Below, piece by piece: positions 1 through 7,959 of a DNA stretch of 64,000 nt. The stretch's first letter is position 1, and each line of letters begins with the position of its first letter. A model generated the notes under the pieces. That model saw nothing but the letters and a program-made list of their open reading frames with translations. It was not told where the DNA came from and did no database searches. Origin of the DNA: Furfurilactobacillus entadae (lineage in GTDB: Bacteria > Bacillota > Bacilli > Lactobacillales > Lactobacillaceae); NCBI RefSeq assembly GCF_045862745.1, contig NZ_BQXN01000002.1:1-64000 (forward strand), read 5' to 3'. The translations under genes were made by a program, and so were the position numbers.

Positions 1-134
1 GTTAGATACGCTTCAACAGCAATGATTATAGTTTCAATAGAAATTTTAGTCATAAGAAAACCCCGAAAGTTTGTTTCAACTTTCGGGGTAAAGGTCACTT
101 CGTAGTCAGCCAGTGTCTTTTTAGGTTCTGCCAT
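1..134 (-). CDS. Partial ORF of unknown function, cut by the window edge
   Basis: An open frame starts at an ATG at 134 (minus strand), with GAGG about nine bases upstream, and runs without a stop for 44 codons to the edge. It begins Met-Ala-Glu-Pro-Lys-Lys and lies 15 bases after the epimerase gene, so it could be the third gene of that operon. A terminator-like hairpin (54-88) falls inside the frame, and a second ATG at 55-53 begins Met-Thr-Lys-Ile-Ser just after it. The real gene may therefore start at the inner ATG, with the outer frame open by chance. No family was recognised. Confidence 0.4.
   Translation of the reverse strand, partial: MAEPKKTLADYEVTFTPKVETNFRGFLMTKISIETIIIAVEAYL
54..88 (-). 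terminator. Terminator-like hairpin inside the partial ORF
   Basis: A perfect 11-bp stem (61-71 with 78-88) and a six-base loop are followed on the minus strand by TTTTCTT. This would end the nnrE operon, but it sits inside an open frame. Confidence 0.5.
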
Positions 135-149
135 GAAAAAAATCCTCGT

Positions 150-794
150 CTAGTGTAGTGTTGTTGGATCATAGATCCCAATGTCAGCAACGGTGACGAC
201 GCCAGCATATTGCTGAGCGACCGTTGTGCAGAGACCTAACTTATTGTAACCCATCGTGACCGTTTCCGTGGCTTCAATTGCGGTTCCCATCACCTGACCA
301 TCGTCCGTGCCCAAACCAGTTGGCATATCAACGGCCATGATGTTGGCAGGACTGGCATTCATTTGATTAACGGCGGTTGCAAAGGTTCCGGTGACGTGAC
401 GCGCTAAACCGACACCAAAAATGGCGTCCACAATGGTTGTGAAGTGGTCGAGGTCAGGTTGCTGATCGGTGACAGTGACCCCGTAACGTTCTGCAATGGC
501 AAGTTGTTGGGCAGTTTGTTCTGAGGCGCGGTCGCGGTTGCCAAGGAGCCAAATGGTGACGGGAACGTGCTTCAAGTGGAGCAAGCGGGCCACGGCCACC
601 CCATCGCCGCCGTTATTTCCGGTAGCAGCGACGACCAGTACGCGGTTTAAGTCGAAGTTTGTACCGGTGAGCAAGCGGTCAGTGATGGCAAGGGCCGCCC
701 GTTCCATGAGAACCATTGAGGGCACACCTAACTGGTCAATGGTGTACGCATCAAAAGCGTGTGCTTGTTCAGCCGAAATAATTGTCGTTGGCAT
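150..794 (-). CDS. nnrE: NAD(P)H-hydrate epimerase (YjeF N-terminal domain)
   Basis: This cytoplasmic metabolite-repair enzyme interconverts the R and S forms of hydrated NAD(P)H so that the dehydratase can repair both. The 214-residue protein is a single YjeF_N domain. The nucleotide-binding motif GNNGGDG is at residues 59-65 and a Val-Asp-Met-Pro-Thr-Gly-Leu segment lies near 153-160. The ADP/ATP-dependent dehydratase domain that is fused in E. coli is absent, as is usual for free-standing Gram-positive epimerases. The ATG lies two bases after the stop of the upstream FAD-protein gene, and its GGAGG site is inside that gene's end, so the two are translationally close and probably cotranscribed. 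Confidence 0.9.
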   Translation of the reverse strand: MPTTIISAEQAHAFDAYTIDQLGVPSMVLMERAALAITDRLLTGTNFDLNRVLVVAATGNNGGDGVAVARLLHLKHVPVTIWLLGNRDRASEQTAQQLAIAERYGVTVTDQQPDLDHFTTIVDAIFGVGLARHVTGTFATAVNQMNASPANIMAVDMPTGLGTDDGQVMGTAIEATETVTMGYNKLGLCTTVAQQYAGVVTVADIGIYDPTTLH

Positions 795-796
795 GG

Positions 797-2662
797 TTAG
801 TCAGCCTCCGGTGTGTGCGTGAAGAGGTGAGCCACGGTGGCATCGACCGTTCGTAAAACGCTGTCGTTGACGCCAGGGCGGGGACTAGCGGTGGTAAACC
901 AGTGGCGTCCTTCGGTGGGCACACCTAAAAAGTAGAGGCCGGTTGCTGATTGGCCGGTCGTTGTAACAAGCTGATTGGTGACCATATCAACGTCGACGGC
1001 GCCAGTTTGAAAGGTCGAGCCGTCTTCCATGGCAAGTTGTTGGGGCCGTGCCAGACCACTCCGTAATAATGATTGTGTAAGCGGATCGCAGCTATGACTG
1101 GCAGAAACGGCGGGAAGGCGCGCTTCAACAAGGTGGTCGGTAAAGTAACGTTCTGTTGGTGCCAGGGGTGACCAGGTGACAAACTGGTTGGTGGTTGTGT
1201 CCGAATCGACCCGCATGTTGGGACCGACAACAGTCACGATCCCGGCCACCATTAAGGCCCGGAGTTCGGCGATGCGTTGTTCAGGCGGACCAACGGAAAG
1301 GTATGAATTTTCGTTATTAAACTGACCAAGGAACACGTTACGGAAGTCTTCTGTGCGTAACAGTTGGCCGTCCACGATCCGGCGAACAACATCGCGGAGA
1401 TCACGAAATAGCTCCAGTGCTGACGTCAAGGGCCCTGTTTTGGTGCCTGCAAGCGCCGCTTTGACATCCGCTTGCAAATAATCAAGTAGCGGTTGTGGCG
1501 TCGTTGATGCTGGGGTAGCCGTTGGATTTAGTAGCTGGGTCCAATTCAGATAATCACTTTCAATAATGGGTGAACGATAAACAACGCCTTCAGGCTGGGG
1601 ACTCGTTTCAAACGCGTGGAGAAATTCACCGGCATCAACCTGGGGATACTTCAACGCCAAGAGACGCTTGTAGTACACGTACTCGGCTTCGTGGTGAAAC
1701 TGTTCCATGAACTTGGTGCCGGTTAGTGAACCAACGGCTTGATACTGGGCAAACCAAGTGGGGGTGAAAAAGTGTGGTGAATCTAGTTCGCGGGCCGCCT
1801 TTTGGTTATGCCCCTTGGCGCGTAGTGGGTAACCACGCCGGGAGCCGGCGATAATGTGGGGCTCGATCCCAGACGGATGGTAGACTAGATGATCGTCTTC
1901 AGATGTGAAGTAGCCACCCCGGCCCTGCGTAAGCATGGTGGTTGCATCAAAGAAGTTCAGGCCAAGGCCACGTAAAATAATGGTTTCACCGGCGGCAAGG
2001 TCGTCAAAACGATATTCTTGCGGTTGGGTTGGCGGGGTGTACTGAAGGTTATGCTCATCGGCAAAATTGAGAAGCCCAGTTTGCTCTGGCGTGAGGTCAT
2101 TTTCTGAGTGACCGAGAGCCATGATAACAGCATCAGCCTGAAAGTGACTGGTGGTTGTCTTGATCAGATAACGATCCGTTTGTTCCAAATGGCGGAGTGA
2201 ATTGACCGTTTCCGTGCGGAGGGTCAGGGTGACATTGTCTGGTAAATGATCCTGGAGGGTCAAAAAGAACCATTGTTGGTACGCACCGAACAAACTCCGG
2301 GACGCGTATCCGTTATGAACCAGAGCCGCTGCTTCGGCTAACAATGCAGCACGATTAGCGACCGGGTGGCTAAACAAAAATGCGGGGGCTTCGTGATGAG
2401 CCCATTCAAAGAGGTTCGGACCAGGAGCAACGGGACCCGCCATTTTAACGGTTTCATCCGTAAAGAGGGTGATGAAATCAGGGTTGGTGTTCATTAAAAG
2501 TTCGTGCGGTTGGTCAACGGGCCAGACGCGCCCACCAATCCCGAATGGATCGACCATGGTGATGGTTAGAAGGGGATTCTGACTTGTCTTGCGCTGCCAC
2601 TCGATGAGTCGTTCAGCGGTGATAAGGCCCCGGGGTCCGGCGCCGATTACAGTAATGTCCAT
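797..2662 (-). CDS. FAD/NAD(P)-binding protein, large
   Basis: This is a predicted flavoprotein of about 621 residues. The Rossmann signature GAGPRG is at residues 7-12, directly after the first beta strand, which is typical of the FAD-NAD(P)-binding family of unknown substrate (PF13454 type). A second nucleotide-binding region is suggested by Asp-Ala-Val-Ile-Met-Ala-Leu-Gly-His around residue 180. The ATG at 2662 was chosen over an upstream TTG at 2674 because GGAGG lies five bases before it. The gene is followed after two bases by the NAD(P)HX epimerase, which hints at a shared redox-cofactor theme, but that is inference. No partner or pathway can be named. Confidence 0.75.
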   Translation of the reverse strand: MDITVIGAGPRGLITAERLIEWQRKTSQNPLLTITMVDPFGIGGRVWPVDQPHELLMNTNPDFITLFTDETVKMAGPVAPGPNLFEWAHHEAPAFLFSHPVANRAALLAEAAALVHNGYASRSLFGAYQQWFFLTLQDHLPDNVTLTLRTETVNSLRHLEQTDRYLIKTTTSHFQADAVIMALGHSENDLTPEQTGLLNFADEHNLQYTPPTQPQEYRFDDLAAGETIILRGLGLNFFDATTMLTQGRGGYFTSEDDHLVYHPSGIEPHIIAGSRRGYPLRAKGHNQKAARELDSPHFFTPTWFAQYQAVGSLTGTKFMEQFHHEAEYVYYKRLLALKYPQVDAGEFLHAFETSPQPEGVVYRSPIIESDYLNWTQLLNPTATPASTTPQPLLDYLQADVKAALAGTKTGPLTSALELFRDLRDVVRRIVDGQLLRTEDFRNVFLGQFNNENSYLSVGPPEQRIAELRALMVAGIVTVVGPNMRVDSDTTTNQFVTWSPLAPTERYFTDHLVEARLPAVSASHSCDPLTQSLLRSGLARPQQLAMEDGSTFQTGAVDVDMVTNQLVTTTGQSATGLYFLGVPTEGRHWFTTASPRPGVNDSVLRTVDATVAHLFTHTPEAD

Positions 2663-2742
2663 GACGACCTCCAAAAAGATTAATTACATTCAGTATATTT
2701 CTTCATGAAAAATTGTGCATGTGTTTCGCATTTGAGATCAGC

Positions 2743-2785
2743 AAAAAGGCCACCGATGAAAGGATGCGTTCATCAATGACCTTTT
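2743..2785 (-). terminator. Terminator of the nucleoside hydrolase gene
   Basis: An imperfect inverted repeat with A/T-rich ends (AAAAAGG...CCTTTT) lies just beyond the nucleoside hydrolase stop and ends in a T-run on the minus strand. Confidence 0.75.
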
Positions 2786-2799
2786 AGTTAACTTTGTAG

Positions 2800-3717
2800 T
2801 TAGTCTTGCTTAAATGACTTCACTTCGTCGATGAACCACTGGTTAAAGGCAGCGGCGTCAACATCCACACAGACGCTGGCGTTAATCTTACCGTCATGGT
2901 AAGCGCCACGAATGTCAGCCACCGTTTCACCATTGGCTGGGCCATCTGTAATTACGTCAACCCAGTAATCCTTGGTAACGTATGCTTCTGGGTGTAGCAG
3001 GTAGAAGATGGTGTTTGCATCGTGAACAGCAGTCCCTTGGTCGCTGTGGTCGAAATCATGACTGATGATTTCGTGTAGCATGTGTCCGGCGCGGCCGAAT
3101 GTATCGATGGTTGCCAACGTTTCGTCGGTAATCAAGGCCTTCATGGTAACGTCAAGGCCGACCATCACGATTGGCACACCTGATTCATACATGATCTTGG
3201 CAGCGTGGGGGTCGGTGAAAACGTTGAATTCAGCAGCACTAGTCATGTTACCGTGACCAAGTGAACCACCCATGGCGATGATGCGTTCGATCCGTTCCTT
3301 AACTTCAGGGTATTGAACAAACAGCAAGGCGATGTTGGTGTATGAGCCAGTTGGCACCAAAACGACCTTTTCGTCACTTGCCATAATGGCATCGTGCAAT
3401 GCTTCAACGGCAGACTTGTCTAACGCCTTGTCCGTTGGTTCTGGGAAGTCGTAACCGGCCATCCCTGAAGCCCCGTGAATTCGGGCAGCATCTTCAAATT
3501 CCTTGATCAGTGGTGCTTTTGCACCACCGGCAACAGGCACGTGCTTGCCGTAGAAGTTATCGATGGTCAGGGCGTTTTTAGTCGTCTTGTCCACGGTAAC
3601 GTTTCCGGCCACAGCAGTAATCAACTGTAAGTCGATTTGTGGGTCGTTAAGGGCCATTGATAAAGCAGCCGCGTCATCAATTCCTGGGTCAGTGTCCATA
3701 ATTACTTTGTAAGTCAT
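2800..3717 (-). CDS. Nucleoside hydrolase (IUNH/Rih family)
   Basis: This cytoplasmic purine/pyrimidine salvage enzyme splits ribonucleosides into ribose and free base. The 305-residue protein has the family's Ca-binding motif DTDPGIDDA at residues 8-16. It also has the Ala-Glu-Phe-Asn...Asp-Pro-His-Ala-Ala block, the Gly-Leu-Asp-Val-Thr segment and a late Val-His-Asp-Ala that supplies the last metal ligand. Length is normal. GGAGG lies 11 bases before the ATG. It is monocistronic with its own terminator. A cre-like box overlapping the likely -35 region (3810-3823) suggests repression when preferred sugars are present. Substrate preference among RihA, RihB and RihC types cannot be read from the sequence. 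Confidence 0.92.
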   Translation of the reverse strand: MTYKVIMDTDPGIDDAAALSMALNDPQIDLQLITAVAGNVTVDKTTKNALTIDNFYGKHVPVAGGAKAPLIKEFEDAARIHGASGMAGYDFPEPTDKALDKSAVEALHDAIMASDEKVVLVPTGSYTNIALLFVQYPEVKERIERIIAMGGSLGHGNMTSAAEFNVFTDPHAAKIMYESGVPIVMVGLDVTMKALITDETLATIDTFGRAGHMLHEIISHDFDHSDQGTAVHDANTIFYLLHPEAYVTKDYWVDVITDGPANGETVADIRGAYHDGKINASVCVDVDAAAFNQWFIDEVKSFKQD

Positions 3718-3785
3718 AATTGTTTATCCTCCAGTAAATTCTTCCGTGGCGTAACGCTCACAGTCGCTACCGACGGTTCCTTTCT

Positions 3786-3814
3786 ATCATACTAAAAATT
3801 CACGAGAAAAGAAA
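3786..3814 (-). promoter_or_regulatory. Probable promoter of the nucleoside hydrolase
   Basis: On the minus strand a TATGAT box (3791-3786) has TAG just before it, and a weak TTTCTT lies 17 bases upstream. The 3' part of the cre-like palindrome overlaps this -35 region. Confidence 0.5.
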
Positions 3815-3823
3815 ACGCTTTCT
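3810..3823. promoter_or_regulatory. Candidate cre box (CcpA operator)
   Basis: AGAAAACGCTTTCT is a near-perfect palindrome matching the core AANCGNTT of the CcpA operator. It lies about 95 bases upstream of the nucleoside hydrolase start. Confidence 0.6.
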
Positions 3824-3920
3824 GCAATTATGAACATTTTCTCATGATTGCCATCTACTCACCCTCAATCTGTCGATTAAGTTTCAAATATTAATGATTG
3901 CGAACTTACTGAGCTCAAAC

Positions 3921-3949
3921 TTTCGCCAGGTGTCCGAAAACGGTATAAT
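3921..3949 (+). promoter_or_regulatory. Probable promoter of the tyrosine phosphatase
   Basis: A consensus TATAAT at 3944-3949 is preceded 17 bases upstream by a weak TTTCGC. The predicted transcript starts almost on top of the only in-frame TTG. Confidence 0.5.
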
Positions 3950-3956
3950 AGAGTGA

Positions 3957-4766
3957 TTGAAACCGAGACAATTCAGGGGGGCGACAACAATCGAACGAGT
4001 TTTAGATATTAAACACGGGCATAACTTCCGGGACCTTGGGGGTTATCAAACAATTGACGGTCACACAACGGTTTGGCAACGGGTGGTTCGGTCAGCATCA
4101 TTAAACCAGCTTGACCGTGCGGACCGGGCATTGCTGACGAACTATGGTGTTCACACAATTCTCGATTTTCGGACAAACAAAGAATTGTTGCGCGCACCTG
4201 ATCAGGTTCCGGCAGGGGCAAAGGATTATCACACACCAATTTTGGCGGTGGATGATACCAGAAGCTCAGCAACACGAAAAGAATTACGTGATGATCTAAG
4301 TGAACCGGGCTACGGTTATCGCCAGATGATCCAGACGTATCACGAAATGATCGCGGATGATTACTCACAAAATGCGTACCGGATGTTCTTTGATTACTTG
4401 CTGGCTAATCAGCAGGGCGTGGTGCTGTTCCACTGTACCGCTGGTAAAGACCGGACGGGCCTTGGCGCCATCATGCTGTTGTCCGCATTGGGCGTTCCTG
4501 AGGAAACCATTTTACAAGATTACATGCTGACAAACCAAACCTCCAAACCAATCTTTGACGCCAAAATGACGGAATTAGATGGTGACGGGGCCTCACAGGC
4601 TGTGAAGGATAACGTCACCGCATTGTGGGTCGTTAATGAGGATTACTTTGCCGCCGCCATGGATGAAGTTAAAACACAGGCTGGCGATATGCAGACCTAC
4701 TTGAGTGACAAAATCGGCCTCACGCCGGCAAAAATTGCAACGCTGAAGGAACTGTATTTGAAGTAG
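3957..4766 (+). CDS. Tyrosine/serine protein phosphatase (DSP-like, Y_phosphatase3)
   Basis: This is a low-specificity protein tyrosine phosphatase. The CX5R signature reads His-Cys-Thr-Ala-Gly-Lys-Asp-Arg-Thr-Gly, with the nucleophile Cys at residue 160 and Arg at 166 counted from the TTG. The family hallmark Asn-Phe-Arg-Asp-Leu-Gly-Gly-Tyr is near residue 22, and length is normal. The start is a puzzle. The only standard in-frame start is a TTG at 3957, which falls at the predicted transcription start. A strong AGGGGGG site at 3975-3980 points instead to a start near 3990, where the codon is ATC. The protein acts alone here and its target is unknown. Confidence 0.88.
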   Translation: MKPRQFRGATTIERVLDIKHGHNFRDLGGYQTIDGHTTVWQRVVRSASLNQLDRADRALLTNYGVHTILDFRTNKELLRAPDQVPAGAKDYHTPILAVDDTRSSATRKELRDDLSEPGYGYRQMIQTYHEMIADDYSQNAYRMFFDYLLANQQGVVLFHCTAGKDRTGLGAIMLLSALGVPEETILQDYMLTNQTSKPIFDAKMTELDGDGASQAVKDNVTALWVVNEDYFAAAMDEVKTQAGDMQTYLSDKIGLTPAKIATLKELYLK

Positions 4767-4797
4767 CGAAAAGTGACATTCAGTTCAATTCATAAAT

Positions 4798-4831
4798 AAA
4801 GCAAAATCCTTGAAAAGAGGAATTTTGCTTT
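4798..4831 (+). terminator. Terminator after the phosphatase
   Basis: AAAGCAAAAT pairs with ATTTTGCTTT around a short loop, 30 bases after the phosphatase stop codon. Confidence 0.7.
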
Positions 4832-4886
4832 ACATGCACAAAAGATAAAGTAAGAAATCAATTTTTGGAAAAAATGCTTTAAAGGT

Positions 4887-4934
4887 AAAAACAAGCGCCC
4901 AGCCTCTCGAAATGAGAAGCTAGGCGCTTGTTTT
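4887..4934 (-). terminator. Terminator of the B3/B4-domain gene
   Basis: A long stem (AAAACAAGCGCC...GGCGCTTGTTTT) is followed on the minus strand by a T-rich run. It lies just beyond the stop at 4941. Confidence 0.8.
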
Positions 4935-4940
4935 ATCTCT

Positions 4941-5642
4941 TTAGTTTAACGTTACCGTTGGGTGATCACGGTCAAGCAACGTGGTGGTTGCCGTTGTGTG
5001 AAGGTATGTTTGAACCAGCTCTTCAATGTCAGCCAGTGCCGCGGTCAATTCATCCTTGCGATCGGGATTGACACATTCAAGACACAGAAAAGCGTTGGTG
5101 GTTTCTTCAGTCAACATGGTGCGTTGGCCATCACGCCAGTTCCAACAGCGACAAACGATGCCAGCGTCGTCTTCGTAAACAACTTCACCGGGTAACGCTG
5201 GATCTGGGTCATCCTCACCAAGTGGGAGGAACGGTTCGCCTCCGTTAGCGACGGTCAAACGAAGGTCACCAACCATGGCATCAATGTTTTCACCACCACA
5301 TGGCAAAGCGTGCCGTAGTGAAACGACGTTGTACAGGTCAACCAGGCCGTTGATGCTGGTCACGGGTTTACCTTGCTGGGCACGTTTGAGCAGGTTTTCG
5401 ATGGATGAGCGGGCACCTTTTTTCGTCTTGAACTGTTGGTACGCATGCCGCCAATCGGAAACGACCGGGTTGGCTGAAATTGGCGTTTCTGGAACAAATG
5501 CCGTGGCGGCCAGATTGGCATCTGCTAACACCTGTTCTGGCACGGTTTGATGATTATCGACATCGTGTAAAACAGCGACACCGATGAGGGTGTCAGGGAA
5601 CAGCGTCCAAAAATCGTCGCGGATGGTGAATGATTTTGTCAT
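4941..5642 (-). CDS. B3/B4 domain protein (PheRS beta-like editing fold)
   Basis: This 233-residue free-standing B3/B4 domain resembles the editing module of phenylalanyl-tRNA synthetase beta. Features are an early Thr-Leu-Ile-Gly-Val-Ala-Val-Leu, a Ser-Ile-Asn-Gly-Leu-Val-Asp-Leu-Tyr-Asn stretch and the Cys-Gly-Gly-Glu-Asn and Gly-Glu-Val-Val-Tyr segments typical of the family. It may clear mischarged tRNA or free amino-acid esters, but that is family-level inference. The ATG at 5642 was preferred to an upstream in-frame start because GGAGG stands eight bases before it. It lies 65 bases behind the NAD(P)-binding gene on the same strand and ends in a strong terminator. Confidence 0.8.
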   Translation of the reverse strand: MTKSFTIRDDFWTLFPDTLIGVAVLHDVDNHQTVPEQVLADANLAATAFVPETPISANPVVSDWRHAYQQFKTKKGARSSIENLLKRAQQGKPVTSINGLVDLYNVVSLRHALPCGGENIDAMVGDLRLTVANGGEPFLPLGEDDPDPALPGEVVYEDDAGIVCRCWNWRDGQRTMLTEETTNAFLCLECVNPDRKDELTAALADIEELVQTYLHTTATTTLLDRDHPTVTLN

Positions 5643-5707
5643 AATGAGGCCTCCAAGGGTTTGAGTGCTTTCATTATGCACCACTTTCACGACAATGTTG
5701 TCGACAA

Positions 5708-6337
5708 TCACGCACTTACGACAGAAATATGCTCGTTAAGGTGCTGCGGTTGTTGCAGTTCATCCATGAAGGCCGCAGCGTAATCAGCGTAACTGATTTC
5801 ACTCTTCCCATCCGTGTCAAAGACCATGACATCACCGCCCAGTTTGTAGCGCCCGGTCTTTTTTCCTTCAAACTTGAAGTTGTCGGCTGGTGAAATGTAG
5901 GTCCAGTGCAGATCATCGCTCTTTTGCAGGAGGGTGAGGGCACTCCCCATGCTAACGGAGATGGGCCGAACAACGACCGGGAAGTCTGCTGCGTCATAGC
6001 GTCTCATTGTTTTGTTTGAATCAGTGAAGAGGCTACCGGCGCCACCAACAACCATCAGACGAATGCTGGTGTGTGTGGTGATGTCGATTAAGTGTTGCAT
6101 GACGAGTGGATACTCATCTGCTTTGCCAACCGGTGCGCCAAAGGCACTGACCAACACATCCAGGTCGCCAATGTCATCGGTAGAAAGATCCACTAGGTCC
6201 CGTTCTAAGTAAGGGACATCCAGCGTGAGCTTGCTGTGGTCGCGAACGATGGCCACGACGTCAATGTGACGGTTAACGGCTTCATGCAAAAGTAAGTTAC
6301 CTTGCTTACCGGTGGCACCAATAATTCCAATTTTCAT
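5708..6337 (-). CDS. NAD(P)-binding oxidoreductase, NmrA-like
   Basis: This is a short atypical SDR-type Rossmann protein of 209 residues. The N-terminal motif is GATGKQG (residues 7-13), with Val-Arg-Asp in the cofactor-selecting position. The family includes redox sensors and flavin or quinone reductases. It lacks a clear Tyr-x-x-x-Lys catalytic pair, so it may sense cofactor rather than catalyse. AAAGGAG precedes the ATG. It is probably cotranscribed with the downstream B3/B4 gene. The divergent neighbour is the GyrI-like protein. Confidence 0.8.
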   Translation of the reverse strand: MKIGIIGATGKQGNLLLHEAVNRHIDVVAIVRDHSKLTLDVPYLERDLVDLSTDDIGDLDVLVSAFGAPVGKADEYPLVMQHLIDITTHTSIRLMVVGGAGSLFTDSNKTMRRYDAADFPVVVRPISVSMGSALTLLQKSDDLHWTYISPADNFKFEGKKTGRYKLGGDVMVFDTDGKSEISYADYAAAFMDELQQPQHLNEHISVVSA

Positions 6338-6425
6338 ATGAGGAAACTCCTTTAGGTAGTATGATTAAACGTGTAAGTAATCGTAATAAGTAAATCACCG
6401 TTAGATTACCGCAGGAGGCAGATCA

Positions 6426-7061
6426 ATGGCAAACAAAAAGCACGAGTGGCGCAAAGATGAGCGGATGTTATATCCAACGATGAAACACCCGTCGATCACC
6501 ACGGTTCCGGCACAAACGATGATCACGATCAGTGGCCAGGGCAACCCGAACAGTCCAGAATTTGCTGAACGGGTGGGCGCGCTGTTTGCAATCAGTTATG
6601 CAATTAAAATGGCGTCCAAAAAGGGCATCGATTTTCCTGATGCCATTGACTACACCGTTTACCCACTAGAAGGCTACTGGACCATGCCGGATGACTTTAC
6701 CGGTGGGCCGATCGATAAAGAGCAACTTGTTTACACGATCATGATCAAGCAGCCAGTGTTTGTGACGTCTGCGGTGTTTGAACAGGCCCGTCAGCTGGTG
6801 AAAGATAAGGTTCCTGAAACATTGCTGGAACAATTACAGTTAACGACCACCACAGAGGGATTGGTCGGGATGATTTTGCACGTTGGCTCGTTTGATACGG
6901 AAGTCGAAGACTTTGACCGTTTGGATTACTTCTTAAAAAACGAAGGATACGTGCGCACGGAATATGCCCATAAAGAAATCTATCTGTCAGACTTCCGCCG
7001 GGTTGAAGAAGCGAAACGAAAAACCTTGTTGCGGGTTAAAATTGCTAAACGAGAATCATGA
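6426..7061 (+). CDS. GyrI-like small-molecule-binding domain protein
   Basis: This 211-residue cytoplasmic protein has the GyrI-like fold found in free form or at the C-terminus of AraC/MerR regulators. The opening Thr-Val-Pro-Ala-Gln-Thr-Met-Ile-Thr-Ile-Ser-Gly and the later Tyr-Pro-Leu-Glu-Gly-Tyr-Trp are characteristic of this subgroup. There is no DNA-binding domain, so it probably binds or hydrolyses a small molecule. AGGAGG precedes the ATG. The CPBP protease gene starts 11 bases after its stop, so the two form a likely operon. Confidence 0.75.
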   Translation: MANKKHEWRKDERMLYPTMKHPSITTVPAQTMITISGQGNPNSPEFAERVGALFAISYAIKMASKKGIDFPDAIDYTVYPLEGYWTMPDDFTGGPIDKEQLVYTIMIKQPVFVTSAVFEQARQLVKDKVPETLLEQLQLTTTTEGLVGMILHVGSFDTEVEDFDRLDYFLKNEGYVRTEYAHKEIYLSDFRRVEEAKRKTLLRVKIAKRES

Positions 7062-7072
7062 GGGCTGAATAA

Positions 7073-7885
7073 ATGAAGCGACAGACAGGAACACAAACAG
7101 TTGGCTTTGCAATCGGATTGACATTATTAATGATGGTGGTGCTGTGGAGCAGCCGGCAGCTATTGGGAGCGGTTGTACCACGGAATGAATGGATGATGGG
7201 TGCCGAAGCGATTGTCCTACTAACATTATGGCTGGTGAATCATTATGGTCTTCATGAGCCGTTACCACTCCGGCCCAAAGCGAACGGCCAGCTTTGGCGC
7301 GCCGGGTGGCTTGGAATAATCGTGATTGTTTCATATATTCCCATGATCCCACTGATGGCGATAACGCAACATTATGCAGTATCAACGGTCGTTGAAACAG
7401 TCTTGATGTGTGTGATGGTGGGAATCTACGAAGAGATTCTTTTCCGTGGTGTAATTTTGGGAATGCTTTTGCGAACCTTTACGGGAAAACGTCGCATCAT
7501 GGCCGCCGTGTTAACGAGTAGTGCGCTATTTGGCCTCTCACACGCGGGCCACTTCTTTGATCATGTTGGTCAGAGTACCACGAGTACGTGGTTACAAATT
7601 GGCTATGCGTTTTGCTTGGGTGTTTACTTTTGTGCTGTGACCCTACGAACGGGTTCATTATTATGGACGATGATTATTCATGCAGCGTTTGATATGCCAG
7701 CAATGTTAGTTGAGTTTAGCGGACACATGTCACTGCGTGGTTCTGCGGCAGGTGGGAGCTTTTGGACACAACTGGCTGATGCAGCCACTGAATTTGTTCC
7801 AGTCTTACTGTTGGGATTATGGTTGATTCGGCGGCGACAACAGGCCGCAATTGATGAGGCAACACCGATGTGGCAATCAAACTAA
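7073..7885 (+). CDS. CPBP family intramembrane metalloprotease
   Basis: This multi-pass membrane protein of 270 residues belongs to the CAAX-protease and bacteriocin-processing (Abi) family. Motif 1 is Glu-Glu-Ile-Leu-Phe-Arg-Gly, with the glutamates at 120-121 and Arg at 125. The histidine motif Phe-Gly-Leu-Ser-His puts its His near 157, and a final Ile-Ile-His-Ala-Ala-Phe-Asp is close to residue 205. All expected catalytic residues are present. No bacteriocin genes are nearby, so a role in immunity or processing is not supported. It is the second gene after the GyrI-like gene and ends at a two-way terminator. Confidence 0.88.
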   Translation: MKRQTGTQTVGFAIGLTLLMMVVLWSSRQLLGAVVPRNEWMMGAEAIVLLTLWLVNHYGLHEPLPLRPKANGQLWRAGWLGIIVIVSYIPMIPLMAITQHYAVSTVVETVLMCVMVGIYEEILFRGVILGMLLRTFTGKRRIMAAVLTSSALFGLSHAGHFFDHVGQSTTSTWLQIGYAFCLGVYFCAVTLRTGSLLWTMIIHAAFDMPAMLVEFSGHMSLRGSAAGGSFWTQLADAATEFVPVLLLGLWLIRRRQQAAIDEATPMWQSN

Positions 7886-7898
7886 AATTTACCAATCA

Positions 7899-7938
7899 AA
7901 AAAAACGATTTACGAATTTTTTCGTAAATCGTTTTTTG
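7899..7938. terminator. Two-way terminator
   Basis: A perfect A/T-ended stem (AAAAAACGATTTACGAA with its complement) lies between the converging CPBP and universal stress protein genes. Confidence 0.9.
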
Positions 7939-7959
7939 TAGTTAACGGTGATTTTAAAA

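Noticed and set aside
7073..7885. Bacteriocin immunity role of the CPBP protease
   Set aside because: No bacteriocin precursor, transporter or two-component genes are in the neighbourhood.
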